Origin: Hydractinia symbiolongicarpus
Lineage: Eukaryota > Cnidaria > Hydrozoa > Anthoathecata > Hydractiniidae
DNA: 64,000 nucleotides
Assembly (NCBI RefSeq): GCF_029227915.1
Contig: NC_079884.1
Span: forward strand, 31,684,001 to 31,748,000
Direction of reading: 5' to 3'
Every line of letters begins with the position of its first letter. The first letter of the stretch is position 1. The notes beneath the pieces are model-generated. The model worked only from the letters and a program-made list of their open reading frames with translations, was not told the DNA's origin and did not search any database. Position numbers and translations under genes: made by a program. This document shows, piece after piece, positions 25,891 through 37,234 of the stretch.

Positions 25891-27276
25891 GCCGGCAAAC
25901 GAAAACCAGCGATTTCCCCTAATTCCCGGGCTTGGCCCGTGTAGTCGAATGTATACAAAAAAAGTACCCAGGGAGTAAACTCATTTCCCGAACGATTTTT
26001 TAATTTTTTTTTTCACCACTAAAGCCCATGAAACTTGTAGTTTTTAAAAATGTTTTCATTTTTGATGAGCGCTGAATAAAAGAAGTTTAATCGCCGGCAA
26101 ACGAAAACCCGCGATTTCCCCTAAATCCCGGGCTTGGCCCGTGTAGTTGAATGTATACAAAAAAAGTACCCAGGGAGTAAACTCATTTCCCGAACGATTT
26201 TTTATATTATTTTTTCACCACTAAAACGCATGAGACTTGTAGTTTTCAAAAATTTTTCATTTTTGATGGGACTCTGAATAAAAGAAGTTTAATCGCCGGC
26301 AAACGAAAACCCGCCATTTCCTGTAAACCCCGGGCTTGGCCCGTATAGTCAAAAGTATACAAGGAAAGTACCCGGGGTGTAAACTCATTTCCCGAACGAT
26401 TTTTTAAATTATTATTTCACCACTACAGCCCATGAGACTTGTAGTTTTCAAAAATGTTTTCATTTTTGATGAGACGCCTAATGAAAAAGGTTTAATCGCC
26501 GGCAAACGAAAACCAGCGATTTCCCCTAAATCCCGGCTTGGCCCGTGTAGTCGAATGTATACAAAGAAAGTACCCAGGGAGTAAACTCATTTCCCGAACG
26601 ACTTTTTAAATTTTTTTTTTCACCACTAAAGCCCATGAGACTTGTAGTTTTCAAAAATGTTTTCATTTTTGATGAGACGCTAAATGAAAGAGGTTTAATC
26701 GCCGGCAAACGAAAACCAGCGATTTCCCCTAATTCCCGGGCTTGGCCCGTGTAGTCGAATGTATACAAAAAAAGCACCCAGGGAGTAAACTCATTTCCCG
26801 AACGATTTTTTATTTTTTTTTTTCACCACTAAAGCCCATGAGACTTGCAGTTTTTAAAAATGTTTTCATTTTTGATGAGCGCTGAATAAAAGAGGTTTAA
26901 TCGCCGGCAAACGAAAACCAGCGATTTCCCCTAATTCCCGGGCTTGGCCCGTGTAGTCCAATGTATACAAAAAAAGTACCCAGGGAGTAAACTCATTTCC
27001 CGAACGATTTTTTAATTTTTTTTTTCACCACTAAAGCCCATGAAACTTGTAGTTTTTAAAAATGTTTTCATTTTTGATGAGCGCTGAATAAAAGAAGTTT
27101 AATCGCCGGCAAACGAAAACCCGCGATTTCCCCTAAATCCCGGGCTTGGCCCGTGTAGTTGAATGTATACAAAAAAAGTACCCAGGGAGTAAACTCATTT
27201 CCCGAACGATTTTTTATATTATTTTTTCACCACTAAAACGCATGAGACTTGTAGTTTTCAAAAATTTTTCATTTTT
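25834..27276 (+). repeat. Five-unit repeat, 1012 bp shift
   Basis: The order CTTGCAG unit (25833 and 26845), CCCATGAAACTTG unit (about 26028 and 27040), GTGTAGTTGAATG unit, M1 hairpin (26247 and 27259) and M2 unit (about 26415 and 27430) occurs twice, 1012-1014 bp apart. The copies diverge after about 26648/27660, where the first joins an M4-like GACGCTAAATG unit and the second an M3 GTCTTC unit. No gene. Confidence 0.87.
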
Positions 27277-28037
27277 GATGGGACTCTGAATAAAAGAAGT
27301 TTAATCGCCGGCAAACGAAAACCCGCCATTTCCTGTAAACCCCGGGCTTGGCCCGTATAGTCAAAAGTATACAAGGAAAGTACCCGGGGTGTAAACTCAT
27401 TTCCCGAACGATTTTTTAAATTATTATTTCACCACTACAGCCCATGAGACTTGTAGTTTTCAAAAATGTTTTCATTTTTGATGAGACGCCTAATGAAAAA
27501 GGTTTAATCGCCGGCAAACGAAAACCAGCGATTTCCCCTAAATCCCGGCTTTGCCCGTGTAGTCGAATGTATACAAAGAAAGTACCCAGGGAGTAAACTC
27601 ATTTCCCGAACGACTTTTTAAATTTTTTTTTTCACCACTAAAGCCCATGAGACTTGTAGTTTTTAAAAATGTCTTCATTTTTGATGAGCGCTGAATAAAA
27701 GAAGTTTACTCGCCGGCAAACGAAAACCCGCGATTTCCCGTAAATCCCGGACTCGGCCCGTATAGTCAAAAGTATACAAAGAAAGTACCCAGGGATTAAA
27801 CTCATTTTCCGAACGATTTTTTAAATTATTTTTTCACCACTAAGACGCATGAGACTTGTAGTTTTCAAAAATGTTTTCATTTTTGATGAGACCCTAAATG
27901 AAAGAGTTTTAATCGCCAGCAAACGAAAACCAGCGATTTCCCCTAAATCCCGGGCTTGGCCCGTGTAGTCGAATGTATACAAAAAAAGTACCAAGGGAGT
28001 AAACTCATTTCCCGAACGATTTTTTAATTTTTTTTTT

Positions 28038-28239
28038 CAACACTAAAGCCCATGAGACTTGTAGTTTTTAAAAATGTTTTCATTTTTGATGAGCGCTGAA
28101 TAAAAGAAGTTTAATCGCCGGCAAACGAAAACCCGCGATTTCCCCTAATTCCCGGGCTTGGCCCGTGTAGTCGAATGTATACAAAAAAAGTACCCAGGGA
28201 GTAAACTCATTTCCCGAACGATTTTTTAATTTTTTTTTT
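28038..28239 (+). repeat. Reference monomer (202 bp), types M5/M6
   Basis: A clean unit chosen to define the phase (CAACACTA variant of CACCACTA at its start). Order of boxes: GCCCATGAGACTTGTAG; hairpin with AAAAATG and CATTTTT arms; GAGCGCTGAATAAAAGAAG; AATCGCCGGCAAACG; AAACCCGCGATTTCCCC; CCCGGGCTTGGCCCG; GTCGAATGTATAC with a short A run; GTACCCAGGGAGTAAAC; CATTTCCCGAACG; then a T-rich linker. It holds 11 CpGs by hand count. The length is not a multiple of three, so no reading frame can stay open through successive units. Confidence 0.92.
28153..28165 (+). repeat. GC-rich inverted repeat in the monomer core
   Basis: CGGGC, loop TTG, GCCCG: a 5 bp stem beside the CCCGGG palindrome. It is conserved in units reading CCCGGGCTTGGCCCG, broken in units reading CCCGGACTCGGCCCG, and shortened in M2 units reading CCCGGCTTGGCCCG. 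Confidence 0.6.
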
Positions 28240-28471
28240 CACCACTAAAGCCCATGAGACTTGTAGTTTTTAAAAATGTTTTCATTTTTGATGAGCGCTG
28301 AATAAAAGAAGTTTACTCGCCGGCAAACGAAAACCCGCGATTTCCCGTAAATCCCGGACTCGGCCCGTATAGTCAAAAGTATACAAAGAAAGTACCCAGG
28401 GATTAAACTCATTTTCCGAACGATTTTTTAAATTATTTTTTCACCACTAAGACGCATGAGACTTGTAGTTT

Positions 28472-28493
28472 TCAAAAATGTTTTCATTTTTGA
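28472..28493 (+). repeat. Hairpin in the monomer, 9 bp stem, TTTT loop
   Basis: TCAAAAATG, loop TTTT, CATTTTTGA: a perfect 9 bp inverted repeat in units that read TTTTCAAAAATG. Units that read TTTTTAAAAATG keep only a 7 bp stem. It is present in nearly every monomer. GTCTTC and GTATTC loop variants preserve most of the arms. I see no downstream context that would make it a terminator. Confidence 0.75.
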
Positions 28494-29514
28494 TGGGACT
28501 CTGAATAAAAGAAGTTTAATCGCCGGCAAACGAAAACCCGCCATTTCCTGTAAACCCCGGGCTTGGCCCGTATAGTCAAAAGTATACAAGGAAAGTACCC
28601 GGGGTGTAAACTCATTTCCCGAACGATTTTTTAAATTATTATTTCACCACTACAGCCCATGAGACTTGTAGTTTTCAAAAATGTTTTCATTTTTGATGAG
28701 ACGCCTAATGAAAAAGGTTTAATCGCCGGCAAACGAAAACCAGCGATTTCCCCTAAATCCCGGCTTGGCCCGTGTAGTCGAATGTATACAAAGAAAGTAC
28801 CCAGGGAGTAAACTCATTTCCCGAACGACTTTTTAAATTTTTTTTTTCACCACTAAAGCCCATGAGACTTGTAGTTTTTAAAAATGTCTTCATTTTTGAT
28901 GAGCGCTGAATAAAAGAAGTTTACTCGCCGGCAAACGAAAACCCGCGATTTCCCGTAAATCCCGGACTCGGCCCGTATAGTCAAAAGTATACAAAGAAAG
29001 TACCCAGGGATTAAACTCATTTTCCGAACGATTTTTTAAATTATTTTTTCACCACTAAGACGCATGAGACTTGTAGTTTTCAAAAATGTTTTCATTTTTG
29101 ATGAGACCCTAAATGAAAGAGTTTTAATCGCCAGCAAACGAAAACCAGCGATTTCCCCTAAATCCCGGGCTTGGCCCGTGTAGTCGAATGTATACAAAAA
29201 AAGAACCAAGGGAGTAAACTCATTTCCCGAACGATTTTTTAATTTTTTTTTTCAACACTAAAGCCCATGAGACTTGTAGTTTTTAAAAATGTTTTCATTT
29301 TTGATGAGCGCTGAATAAAAGAAGTTTAATCGCCGGCAAACGAAAACCCGCGATTTCCCCTAATTCCCGGGCTTGGCCCGTGTAGTCGAATGTATACAAA
29401 AAAAGTACCCAGGGAGTAAACTCATTTCCCGAACGATTTTTTAATTTTTTTTTTCACCACTAAAGCCCATGAGACTTGTAGTTTTTAAAAATGTTTTCAT
29501 TTTTGATGAGCGCT

Positions 29515-32325
29515 GAATAAAAGAAGTTTACTCGCCGGCAAACGAAAACCCGCGATTTCCCGTAAATCCCGGACTCGGCCCGTATAGTCAAAAGTATACA
29601 AAGAAAGTACCCAGGGATTAAACTCATTTTCCGAACGATTTTTTAAATTATTTTTTCACCACTAAGACGCATGAGACTTGTAGTTTTCAAAAATGTTTTC
29701 ATTTTTGATGAGACGCTAAATGAAAGAGGTTTAATCGCCGGCAAACGAAAACCAGCGATTTCCCCTAAATCCCGGGCTTGGCCCGTGTAGTCGAATGTAT
29801 ACAAAAAAAGTACCAAGGGAGTAAACTCATTTCCCGAACGATTTTTTAATTTTTTTTTTCAACACTAAAGCCCAAGAGACTTGTAGTTTTTAAAAATGTT
29901 TTCATTTTTGATGAGCGCTGAATAAAAGAAGTTTAATCGCCGGCAAACGAAAACCCGCGATTTCCCCTGATTCCCGGGCTTGGCCCGTGTAGTCGAATGT
30001 ATACAAAAAAAGTACCCAGGGAGTAAACTCATTTCCCGAACGATTTTTTAATTTTTTTTTTCACCACTAAAGCCCATGAGACTTGTAGTTTTTAAAAATG
30101 TTTTCATTTTTGATGAGCGCTGAATAAAAGAAGTTTAATCGCCGGCAAACGAGAACCCGCGATTTCCCCTAAATCCCGGGCTTGGCCCGTGTAGTTGAAT
30201 GTATACAAAAAAAGTACCCAGGGAGTAAACTCATTTCCCGAACGATTTTTTATATTATTTTTTCACCACTAAAACGCATGAGACTTGTAGTTTTCAAAAA
30301 TTTTTCATTTTTGATGGGACTCTGAATAAAAGAAGTTTAATCGCCGGCAAACGAAAACCCGCCATTTCCTGTAAACCCCGGGCTTGGCCCGTATAGTCAA
30401 AAGTATACAAGGAAAGTACCCGGAGTGTAAACTCATTTCCCGAACGATTTTTTAAATTATTATTTCACCACTACAGCCCATGAGACTTGTAGTTTTCAAA
30501 AATGTTTTCATTTTTGATGAGACGCCTAATGAAAAAGGTTTAATCGCCGGCAAACGAAAACCAGCGATTTCCCCTAAATCCCGGCTTGGCCCTTGTAGTC
30601 GAATGTATACAAAGAAAGTACCCAGGGAGTAAACTCATTTCCCGAACGACTTTTTAAATTTTTTTTTTCACCACTAAAGCCCATGAGACTTGTAGTTTTT
30701 AAAAATGTCTTCATTTTTGATGAGCGCTGAATAAAAGAAGTTTACTCGCCGGCAAACGAAAACCCGCGATTTCCCGTAAATCCCGGACTCGGCCCGTATA
30801 GTCAAAAGTATACAAAGAAAGTACCCAGGGATTAAACTCATTTTCCGAACGATTTTTTAAATTATTTTTTCACCACTAAGACGCATGAGACTTGTAGTTT
30901 TCAAAAATGTTTTCATTTTTGATGAGACGCTAAATGAAAGAGGTTTAATCGCCGGCAAACAAAAACCAGCGATTTCCCCTAAATCCCGGGCTTGGCCCGT
31001 GTAGTCGAATGTATACAAAAAAAGTACCAAGGGAGTAAACTCATTTCCCGAACGATTTTTTAATTTTTTTTTTCAACACTAAAGCCCATGAGACTTGTAG
31101 TTTTTAAAAATGTTTTCATTTTTGATGAGCGCTGAATAAAAGAAGTTTAATCGCCGTCAAACGAAAACCCGCGATTTCCCCTAAATCCCGGGCTTGGCTT
31201 GTGTAGTCGAATGTATACAAAAAAAGTACCCAGGGAGTAAACTCATTTCCCGAACGATTTTTTAAATTATTATTTTACCACTAAAGCCCATGAGATTTGT
31301 AGTTTTCAAAAATGTTTTCATTTTTGATGAGACGCTAAATGAAAGAGGTTTAATCGCCGGCAAACGAAAACCAGCGATTTCCCCTAATTCCCGGGCTTGG
31401 CCCGTGTAGTCGAATGTATACAAAAAAAGTACCCAGGGAGTAAACTCATTTCCCGAACGATTTTTTAATTTTTTTTTTCACCACTAAAGCCCATGAGACT
31501 TGTAGTTTTTAAAAATGTTTTCATTTTTGATGAGCGCTGAATAAAAGAGGTTTAATCGCCGGCAAACGAAAACCAGCGATTTCCCCTAATTCCCGGGCTT
31601 GGCCCGTGTAGTCGAATGTATACAAAAAAAGTACCCAGGGAGTAAACTCATTTCCCGAACGATTTTTTAATTTTTTTTTTCACCACTAAAGCCCATGAGA
31701 CTTGTAGTTTTCAAAAATGTTTTCATTTTTGATGAGCGCTGAATAAAAGAAGTTTAATCGCCGGCAAACGAAAACCCGCGATTTCCCCTAAATCCCGGGC
31801 TTGGCCCGTGTAGTTGAATGTATACAAAAAAAGTACCCAGGGAGTAAACTCATTTCCCGAACGATTTTTTATATTATTTTTTCACCACTAAAACGCATGA
31901 GACTTGTAGTTTTCAAAAATTTTTCATTTTTGATGGGACTCTGAATAAAAGAAGTTTAATCGCCGGCAAACGAAAACCCGCCATTTCCTGTAAACCCCGG
32001 GCTTGGCCCGTATAGTCAAAAGTATACAAGGAAAGTACCCGGGGTGTAAACTCATTTCCCGAACGATTTTTTAAATTATTATTTCACCACTACAGCCCAT
32101 GAGACTTGTAGTTTTCAAAAATGTTTTCATTTTTGATGAGACGCCTAATGAAAAAGGTTTAATCGCCGGCAAACGAAAACCAGCGATTTCCCCTAAATCC
32201 CGGCTTGGCCCGTGTAGTCGAATGTATACAAAGAAAGTACCCAGGGAGTAAACTCATTTCCCGAACGACTTTTTAAATTTTTTTTTTCACCACTAAAGCC
32301 CATGAGACTTGTAGTTTTTAAAAAT
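29515..32325 (+). repeat. Block Q copy 1 (14 units)
   Basis: Matches 33154-35965 at an offset of 3639 bp (18 units) and 45467-48010. Order-specific markers are CCCCTGATTCCC (29964), the M1 hairpin (30295), CCGGAGTGTAAAC (about 30420), GGCCCTTGTAG (30589), GGCAAACAAAAACC (about 30953), CGCCGTCAAACG (31152), GGCTTGTGTAG (31196), a TTTTACCACTAAAG/GAGATTTG unit (about 31273-31300), and a second M1 at 31914. Confidence 0.9.
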
Positions 32326-33153
32326 GTCTTCATTTTTGATGAGCGCTGAATAAAAGAAGTTTACTCGCCGGCAAACGAAAACCCGCGATTTCCCGTAAAT
32401 CCCGGACTCGGCCCGTATAGTCAAAAGTATACAAAGAAAGTACCCAGGGATTAAACTCATTTTCCGAACGATTTTTTAAATTATTTTTTCACCACTAAGA
32501 CGCATGAGACTTGTAGTTTTCAAAAATGTTTTCATTTTTGATGAGACCCTAAATGAAAGAGTTTTAATCGCCGGCAAACGAAAACCAGCGATTTCCCCTA
32601 AATCCCGGGCTTGGCCCGTGTAGTCGAATGTATACAAAAAAAGTACCAAGGGAGTAAACTCATTTCCCGAACGATTTTTAATTTTTTTTTTCAACACTAA
32701 AGCCCATGAGACTTGTAGTTTTTAAAAATGTTTTCATTTTTGATGAGCGCTGAATAAAAGAAGTTTAATCGCCGGCAAACGAAAACCCGCGATTTCCCCT
32801 AATTCCCGGGCTTGGCCCGTGTAGTCGAATGTATACAAAAAAAGTACCCAGGGAGTAAACTCATTTCCCGAACGATTTTTTAATTTTTTTTTTCACCACT
32901 AAAGCCCATGAGACTTGTAGTTTTTAAAAATGTTTTCATTTTTGATGAGCGCTGAATAAAAGAAGTTTAATCGCCGGCAAACGAAAACCAGCGATTTCCC
33001 CTAAATCCCGGCTTGGCCCGTGTAGTCGAATGTATACAAAGAAAGTACCCAGGGAGTAAACTCATTTCCCGAACGACTTTTTAAATTTTTTTTTTCACCA
33101 CTAAAGCCCATGAGACTTGTAGTTTTTAAAAATGTCTTCATTTTTGATGAGCG
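32326..33153 (+). repeat. Four units between block Q copies
   Basis: An M3, M4 (GAGACCCTAAATG, AGAGTTTTAATC), M5, M6 series, then an M2-like 3' half (CCCGGCTTGG near 33008) attached to an M6 5' half. One linker near 32674 has lost a T (CGATTTTTAATTT). No gene. Confidence 0.82.
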
Positions 33154-35965
33154 CTGAATAAAAGAAGTTTACTCGCCGGCAAACGAAAACCCGCGATTTC
33201 CCGTAAATCCCGGACTCGGCCCGTATAGTCAAAAGTATACAAAGAAAGTACCCAGGGATTAAACTCATTTTCCGAACGATTTTTTAAATTATTTTTTCAC
33301 CACTAAGACGCATGAGACTTGTAGTTTTCAAAAATGTTTTCATTTTTGATGAGACGCTAAATGAAAGAGGTTTAATCGCCGGCAAACGAAAACCAGCGAT
33401 TTCCCCTAAATCCCGGGCTTGGCCCGTGTAGTCGAATGTATACAAAAAAAGTACCAAGGGAGTAAACTCATTTCCCGAACGATTTTTTAATTTTTTTTCA
33501 ACACTAAAGCCCATGAGACTTGTAGTTTTTAAAAATGTTTTCATTTTTGATGAGCGCTGAATAAAAGAAGTTTAATCGCCGGCAAACGAAAACCCGCGAT
33601 TTCCCCTGATTCCCGGGCTTGGCCCGTGTAGTGGAATGTATACAAAAAAAGTACCCAGGGAGTAAACTCATTTCCCGAACGATTTTTTAATTTTTTTTTT
33701 CACCACTAAAGCCCATGAGACTTGTAGTTTTTAAAAATGTTTTCATTTTTGATGAGCGCTGAATAAAAGAAGTTTAATCGCCGGCAAACGAAAACCCGCG
33801 ATTTCCCCTAAATCCCGGGCTTGGCCCGTGTAGTTGAATGTATACAAAAAAAGTACCCAGGGAGTAAACTCATTTCCCGAACGATTTTTTATATTATTTT
33901 TTCACCACTAAAACGCATGAGACTTGTAGTTTTCAAAAATTTTTCATTTTTGATGGGACTCTGAATAAAAGAAGTTTAATCGCCGGCAAACGAAAACCCG
34001 CCATTTCCTGTAAACCCCGGGCTTGGCCCGTATAGTCAAAAGTATACAAGGAAAGTACCCGGAGTGTAAACTCATTTCCCGAACGATTTTTTAAATTATT
34101 ATTTCACCACTACAGCCCATGAGACTTGTAGTTTTCAAAAATGTTTTCATTTTTGATGAGACGCCTAATGAAAAAGGTTTAATCGCCGGCAAACGAAAAC
34201 CAGCGATTTCCCCTAAATCCCGGCTTGGCCCTTGTAGTCGAATGTATACAAAGAAAGTACCCAGGGAGTAAACTCATTTCCCGAACGACTTTTTAAATTT
34301 TTTTTTTCACCACTAAAGCCCATGAGACTTGTAGTTTTTAAAAATGTCTTCATTTTTGATGAGCGCTGAATAAAAGAAGTTTACTCGCCGGCAAACGAAA
34401 ACCCGCGATTTCCCGTAAATCCCGGACTCGGCCCGTATAGTCAAAAGTATAAAAAGAAAGTACCCAGGGATTAAACTCATTTTCCGAACGATTTTTTAAA
34501 TTATTTTTTCACCACTAAGACGCATGAGACTTGTAGTTTTCAAAAATGTTTTCATTTTTGATGAGACGCTAAATGAAAGAGGTTTAATCGCCGGCAAACA
34601 AAAACCAGCGATTTCCCCTAAATCCCGGGCTTGGCCCGTGTAGTCGAATGTATACAAAAAAAGTACCAAGGGAGTAAACTCATTTCCCGAACGATTTTTT
34701 AATTTTTTTTTTCAACACTAAAGCCCATGAGACTTGTAGTTTTTAAAAATGTTTTCATTTTTGATGAGCGCTGAATAAAAGAAGTTTAATCGCCGTCAAA
34801 CGAAAACCCGCGATTTCCCCTAAATCCCGGGCTTGGCTTGTGTAGTCGAATGTATACAAAAAAAGTACCCAGGGAGTAAACTCATTTCCCGAACGATTTT
34901 TTAAATTATTATTTTACCACTAAAGCCCATGAGATTTGTAGTTTTCAAAAATGTTTTCATTTTTGATGAGACGCTAAATGAAAGAGGTTTAATCGCCGGC
35001 AAACGAAAACCAGCGATTTCCCCTAATTCCCGGGCTTGGCCCGTGTAGTCGAATGTATACAAAAAAAGTACCCAGGGAGTAAACTCATTTCCCGAACGAT
35101 TTTTTAATTTTTTTTTTCACCACTAAAGCCCATGAGACTTGTAGTTTTTAAAAATGTTTTCATTTTTGATGAGCGGTGAATAAAAGAGGTTTAATCGCGG
35201 GCAAACGAAAACCAGCGATTTCCCCTAATTCCCGGGCTTGGCCCGTGTAGTCGAATGTATACAAAAAAAGTACTCAGGGAGTAAACTCATTTCCCGAACG
35301 ATTTTTTAATTTTTTTTTTCACCACTAAAGCCCATGAGACTTGTAGTTTTCAAAAATGTTTTCATTTTTGATGAGCGCTGAATAAAAGAAGTTTAATCGC
35401 CGGCAAACGAAAACCCGCGATTTCCCCTAAATCCCGGGCTTGGCCCGTGTAGTTGAATGTATACAAAAAAAGTACCCAGGGAGTAAACTCATTTCCCGAA
35501 CGATTTTTTATATTATTTTTTCACCACTAAAACGCATGAGACTTGTAGTTTTCAAAAATTTTTCATTTTTGATGGGACTCTGAATAAAAGAAGTTTAATC
35601 GCCGGCAAACGAAAACCCGCCATTTCCTGTAAACCCCGGGCTTGGCCCGTATAGTCAAAAGTATACAAGGAAAGTACCCGGGGTGTAAACTCATTTCCCG
35701 AACGATTTTTTAAATTATTATTTCACCACTACAGCCCATGAGACTTGTAGTTTTCAAAAATGTTTTCATTTTTGATGAGACGCCTAATGAAAAATGTTTA
35801 ATCGCCGGAAAACGAAAACCAGCGATTTCCCCTAAATCCCGGCTTGGCCCGTGTAGTCGAATGTATACAAAGAAAGTACCCAGGGAGTAAACTCCTTTCC
35901 CGAACGACTTTTTAAATTTTTTTTTTCACCACTAAAGCCCATGAGACTTGTAGTTTTTAAAAATG
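33154..35965 (+). repeat. Block Q copy 2 (14 units)
   Basis: Same series as copy 1: CCCCTGATTCCC (33603), M1 (33934), GGCCCTTGTAG (34228), CGCCGTCAAACG (34791), GGCTTGTGTAG (34835), M1 (35553). Private changes are GTATAAAAAG near 34447, GAGCGGTGAATA near 35171, ATCGCGGGC near 35194, AAAATGTTTAATCGCCGGAAAACG near 35794 and ACTCCTTTCCC near 35891. Confidence 0.9.
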
Positions 35966-37234
35966 TTTTCATTTTTGATGAGCGCTGAATAAAAGAGGTT
36001 TAATCGCCGGCAAACGAAAACCAGCGATTTCCCCTAATTCCCGGGCTTGGCCCGTGTAGTCGAATGTATACAAAAAAAGTACCCAGGGAGTAAACTCATT
36101 TCCCGAACGATTTTTTAATTTTTTTTTTCACCACTAAAGCCCATGAGACTTGTAGTTTTTAAAAATGTTTTCATTTTTGATCAGCGCTGAATAAAAGAAG
36201 TTTAATCGCCGGCAAACGAAAACCCGCGATTTCCCCTAAATCCCGGGCTTGGTCCGTGTAGTTGAATGTATACAAAAAAAGTACCCAGGGAGTAAACTCA
36301 TTTCCCGAACGATTTTTTATATTATTTTTTCACCACTAAAACGCATGAGACTTGTAGTTTTCAAAAATTTTTCATTTTTGATGGGACTCTGAATAAAAGA
36401 AGTTTAATCGCCGGCAAACGAAAACCCGCCATTTCCTGTAAACCCCGGGCTTGGCCCGTATAGTCAAAAGTATACAAGGAAAGTACCCGGGGTGTAAACT
36501 CATTTCCCGAACGATTTTTTAAATTATTATTTCACCACTACAGCCCATGAGACTTGTAGTTTTCAAAAATGTTTTCATTTTTGATGAGACGCCTAATGAA
36601 AAAGGTTTAATCGCCGGCAAACGAAAACCAGCGATTTCCCCTAAATCCCGGCTTGGCCCGTGTAGTCGAATGTATACAAAGAAAGTACCCAGGGAGTAAA
36701 CTCATTTCCCGAACGACTTTTTAAATTTTTTTTTTCACCACTAAAGCCCATGAGACTTGTAGTTTTTAAAAATGTCTTCATTTTTGATGAGCGCTGAATA
36801 AAAGAAGTTTACTCGCCGGCAAACGAAAACCCGCGATTTCCCGTAAATCCCGGACTCGGCCCGTATAGTCAAAAGTATACAAAGAAAGTACCCAGGGATT
36901 AAACTCATTTTCCGAACGATTTTTTAAATTATTTTTTCACCACTAAGACGCATGAGACTTGTAGTTTTCAAAAATGTTTTCATTTTTGATGAGACGCTAA
37001 ATGAAAGAGGTTTAATCGCCGGCAAACGAAAACCAGCGATTTCCCCTAAATCCCGGGCTTGGCCCGTGTAGTCGAATGTATACAAAAAAAGTACCAAGGG
37101 AGTAAACTCATTTCCCGAACGATTTTTTAATTTTTTTTTTCAACACTAAAGCCCATGAGACTTGTAGTTTTTAAAAATGTTTTCATTTTTGATGAGCGCT
37201 GAATAAAAGAAGTTTAATCGCCGGCAACTGAAAA
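35966..37234 (+). repeat. M-type series between blocks Q and N
   Basis: Two M6-like units (one with GATCAGCGCTG near 36180), a GTGTAGTTGAATG unit, M1 (36362), M2, M3, M4 (CACTAAGACGC), M5 (CAACACTA), then CGCCGGCAACTG at about 37221, where block N copy 2 begins. No gene. Confidence 0.82.

Larger units (their letters stand above)
27277..29706 (+). repeat. Six-unit HOR dimer, 1215 bp period
   Basis: Two adjacent copies, 27277-28491 and 28492-29706. GATGGGACTCTG starts both, followed by the M2, M3, M4, M5 and M6 types. Private shared variants are GAGACCCTAAATG with AGAGTTTTAATCGCCAGC (27914 and 29129) and GTACCAAGGGAG or GAACCAAGGGAG (about 27990 and 29203). Copy 1 has the GG-poor CCCGGCTTTGCCC near 27545. 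Confidence 0.9.

Noticed and set aside
28162-28175. A true CENP-B box
   Set aside because: The TTCG to CGGG spacer is six, not seven bases. Kept only as a resemblance in the findings.
28221-28239. Poly-T linkers as poly(A) tails of retroelements
   Set aside because: They have the same place in every unit, no target-site duplications, and no element sequence next to them.
28472-28493. Rho-independent terminator (hairpin with T tracts)
   Set aside because: The stem is entirely A/T-rich, it lies in every unit, there is no gene upstream, and the context is eukaryotic satellite DNA.
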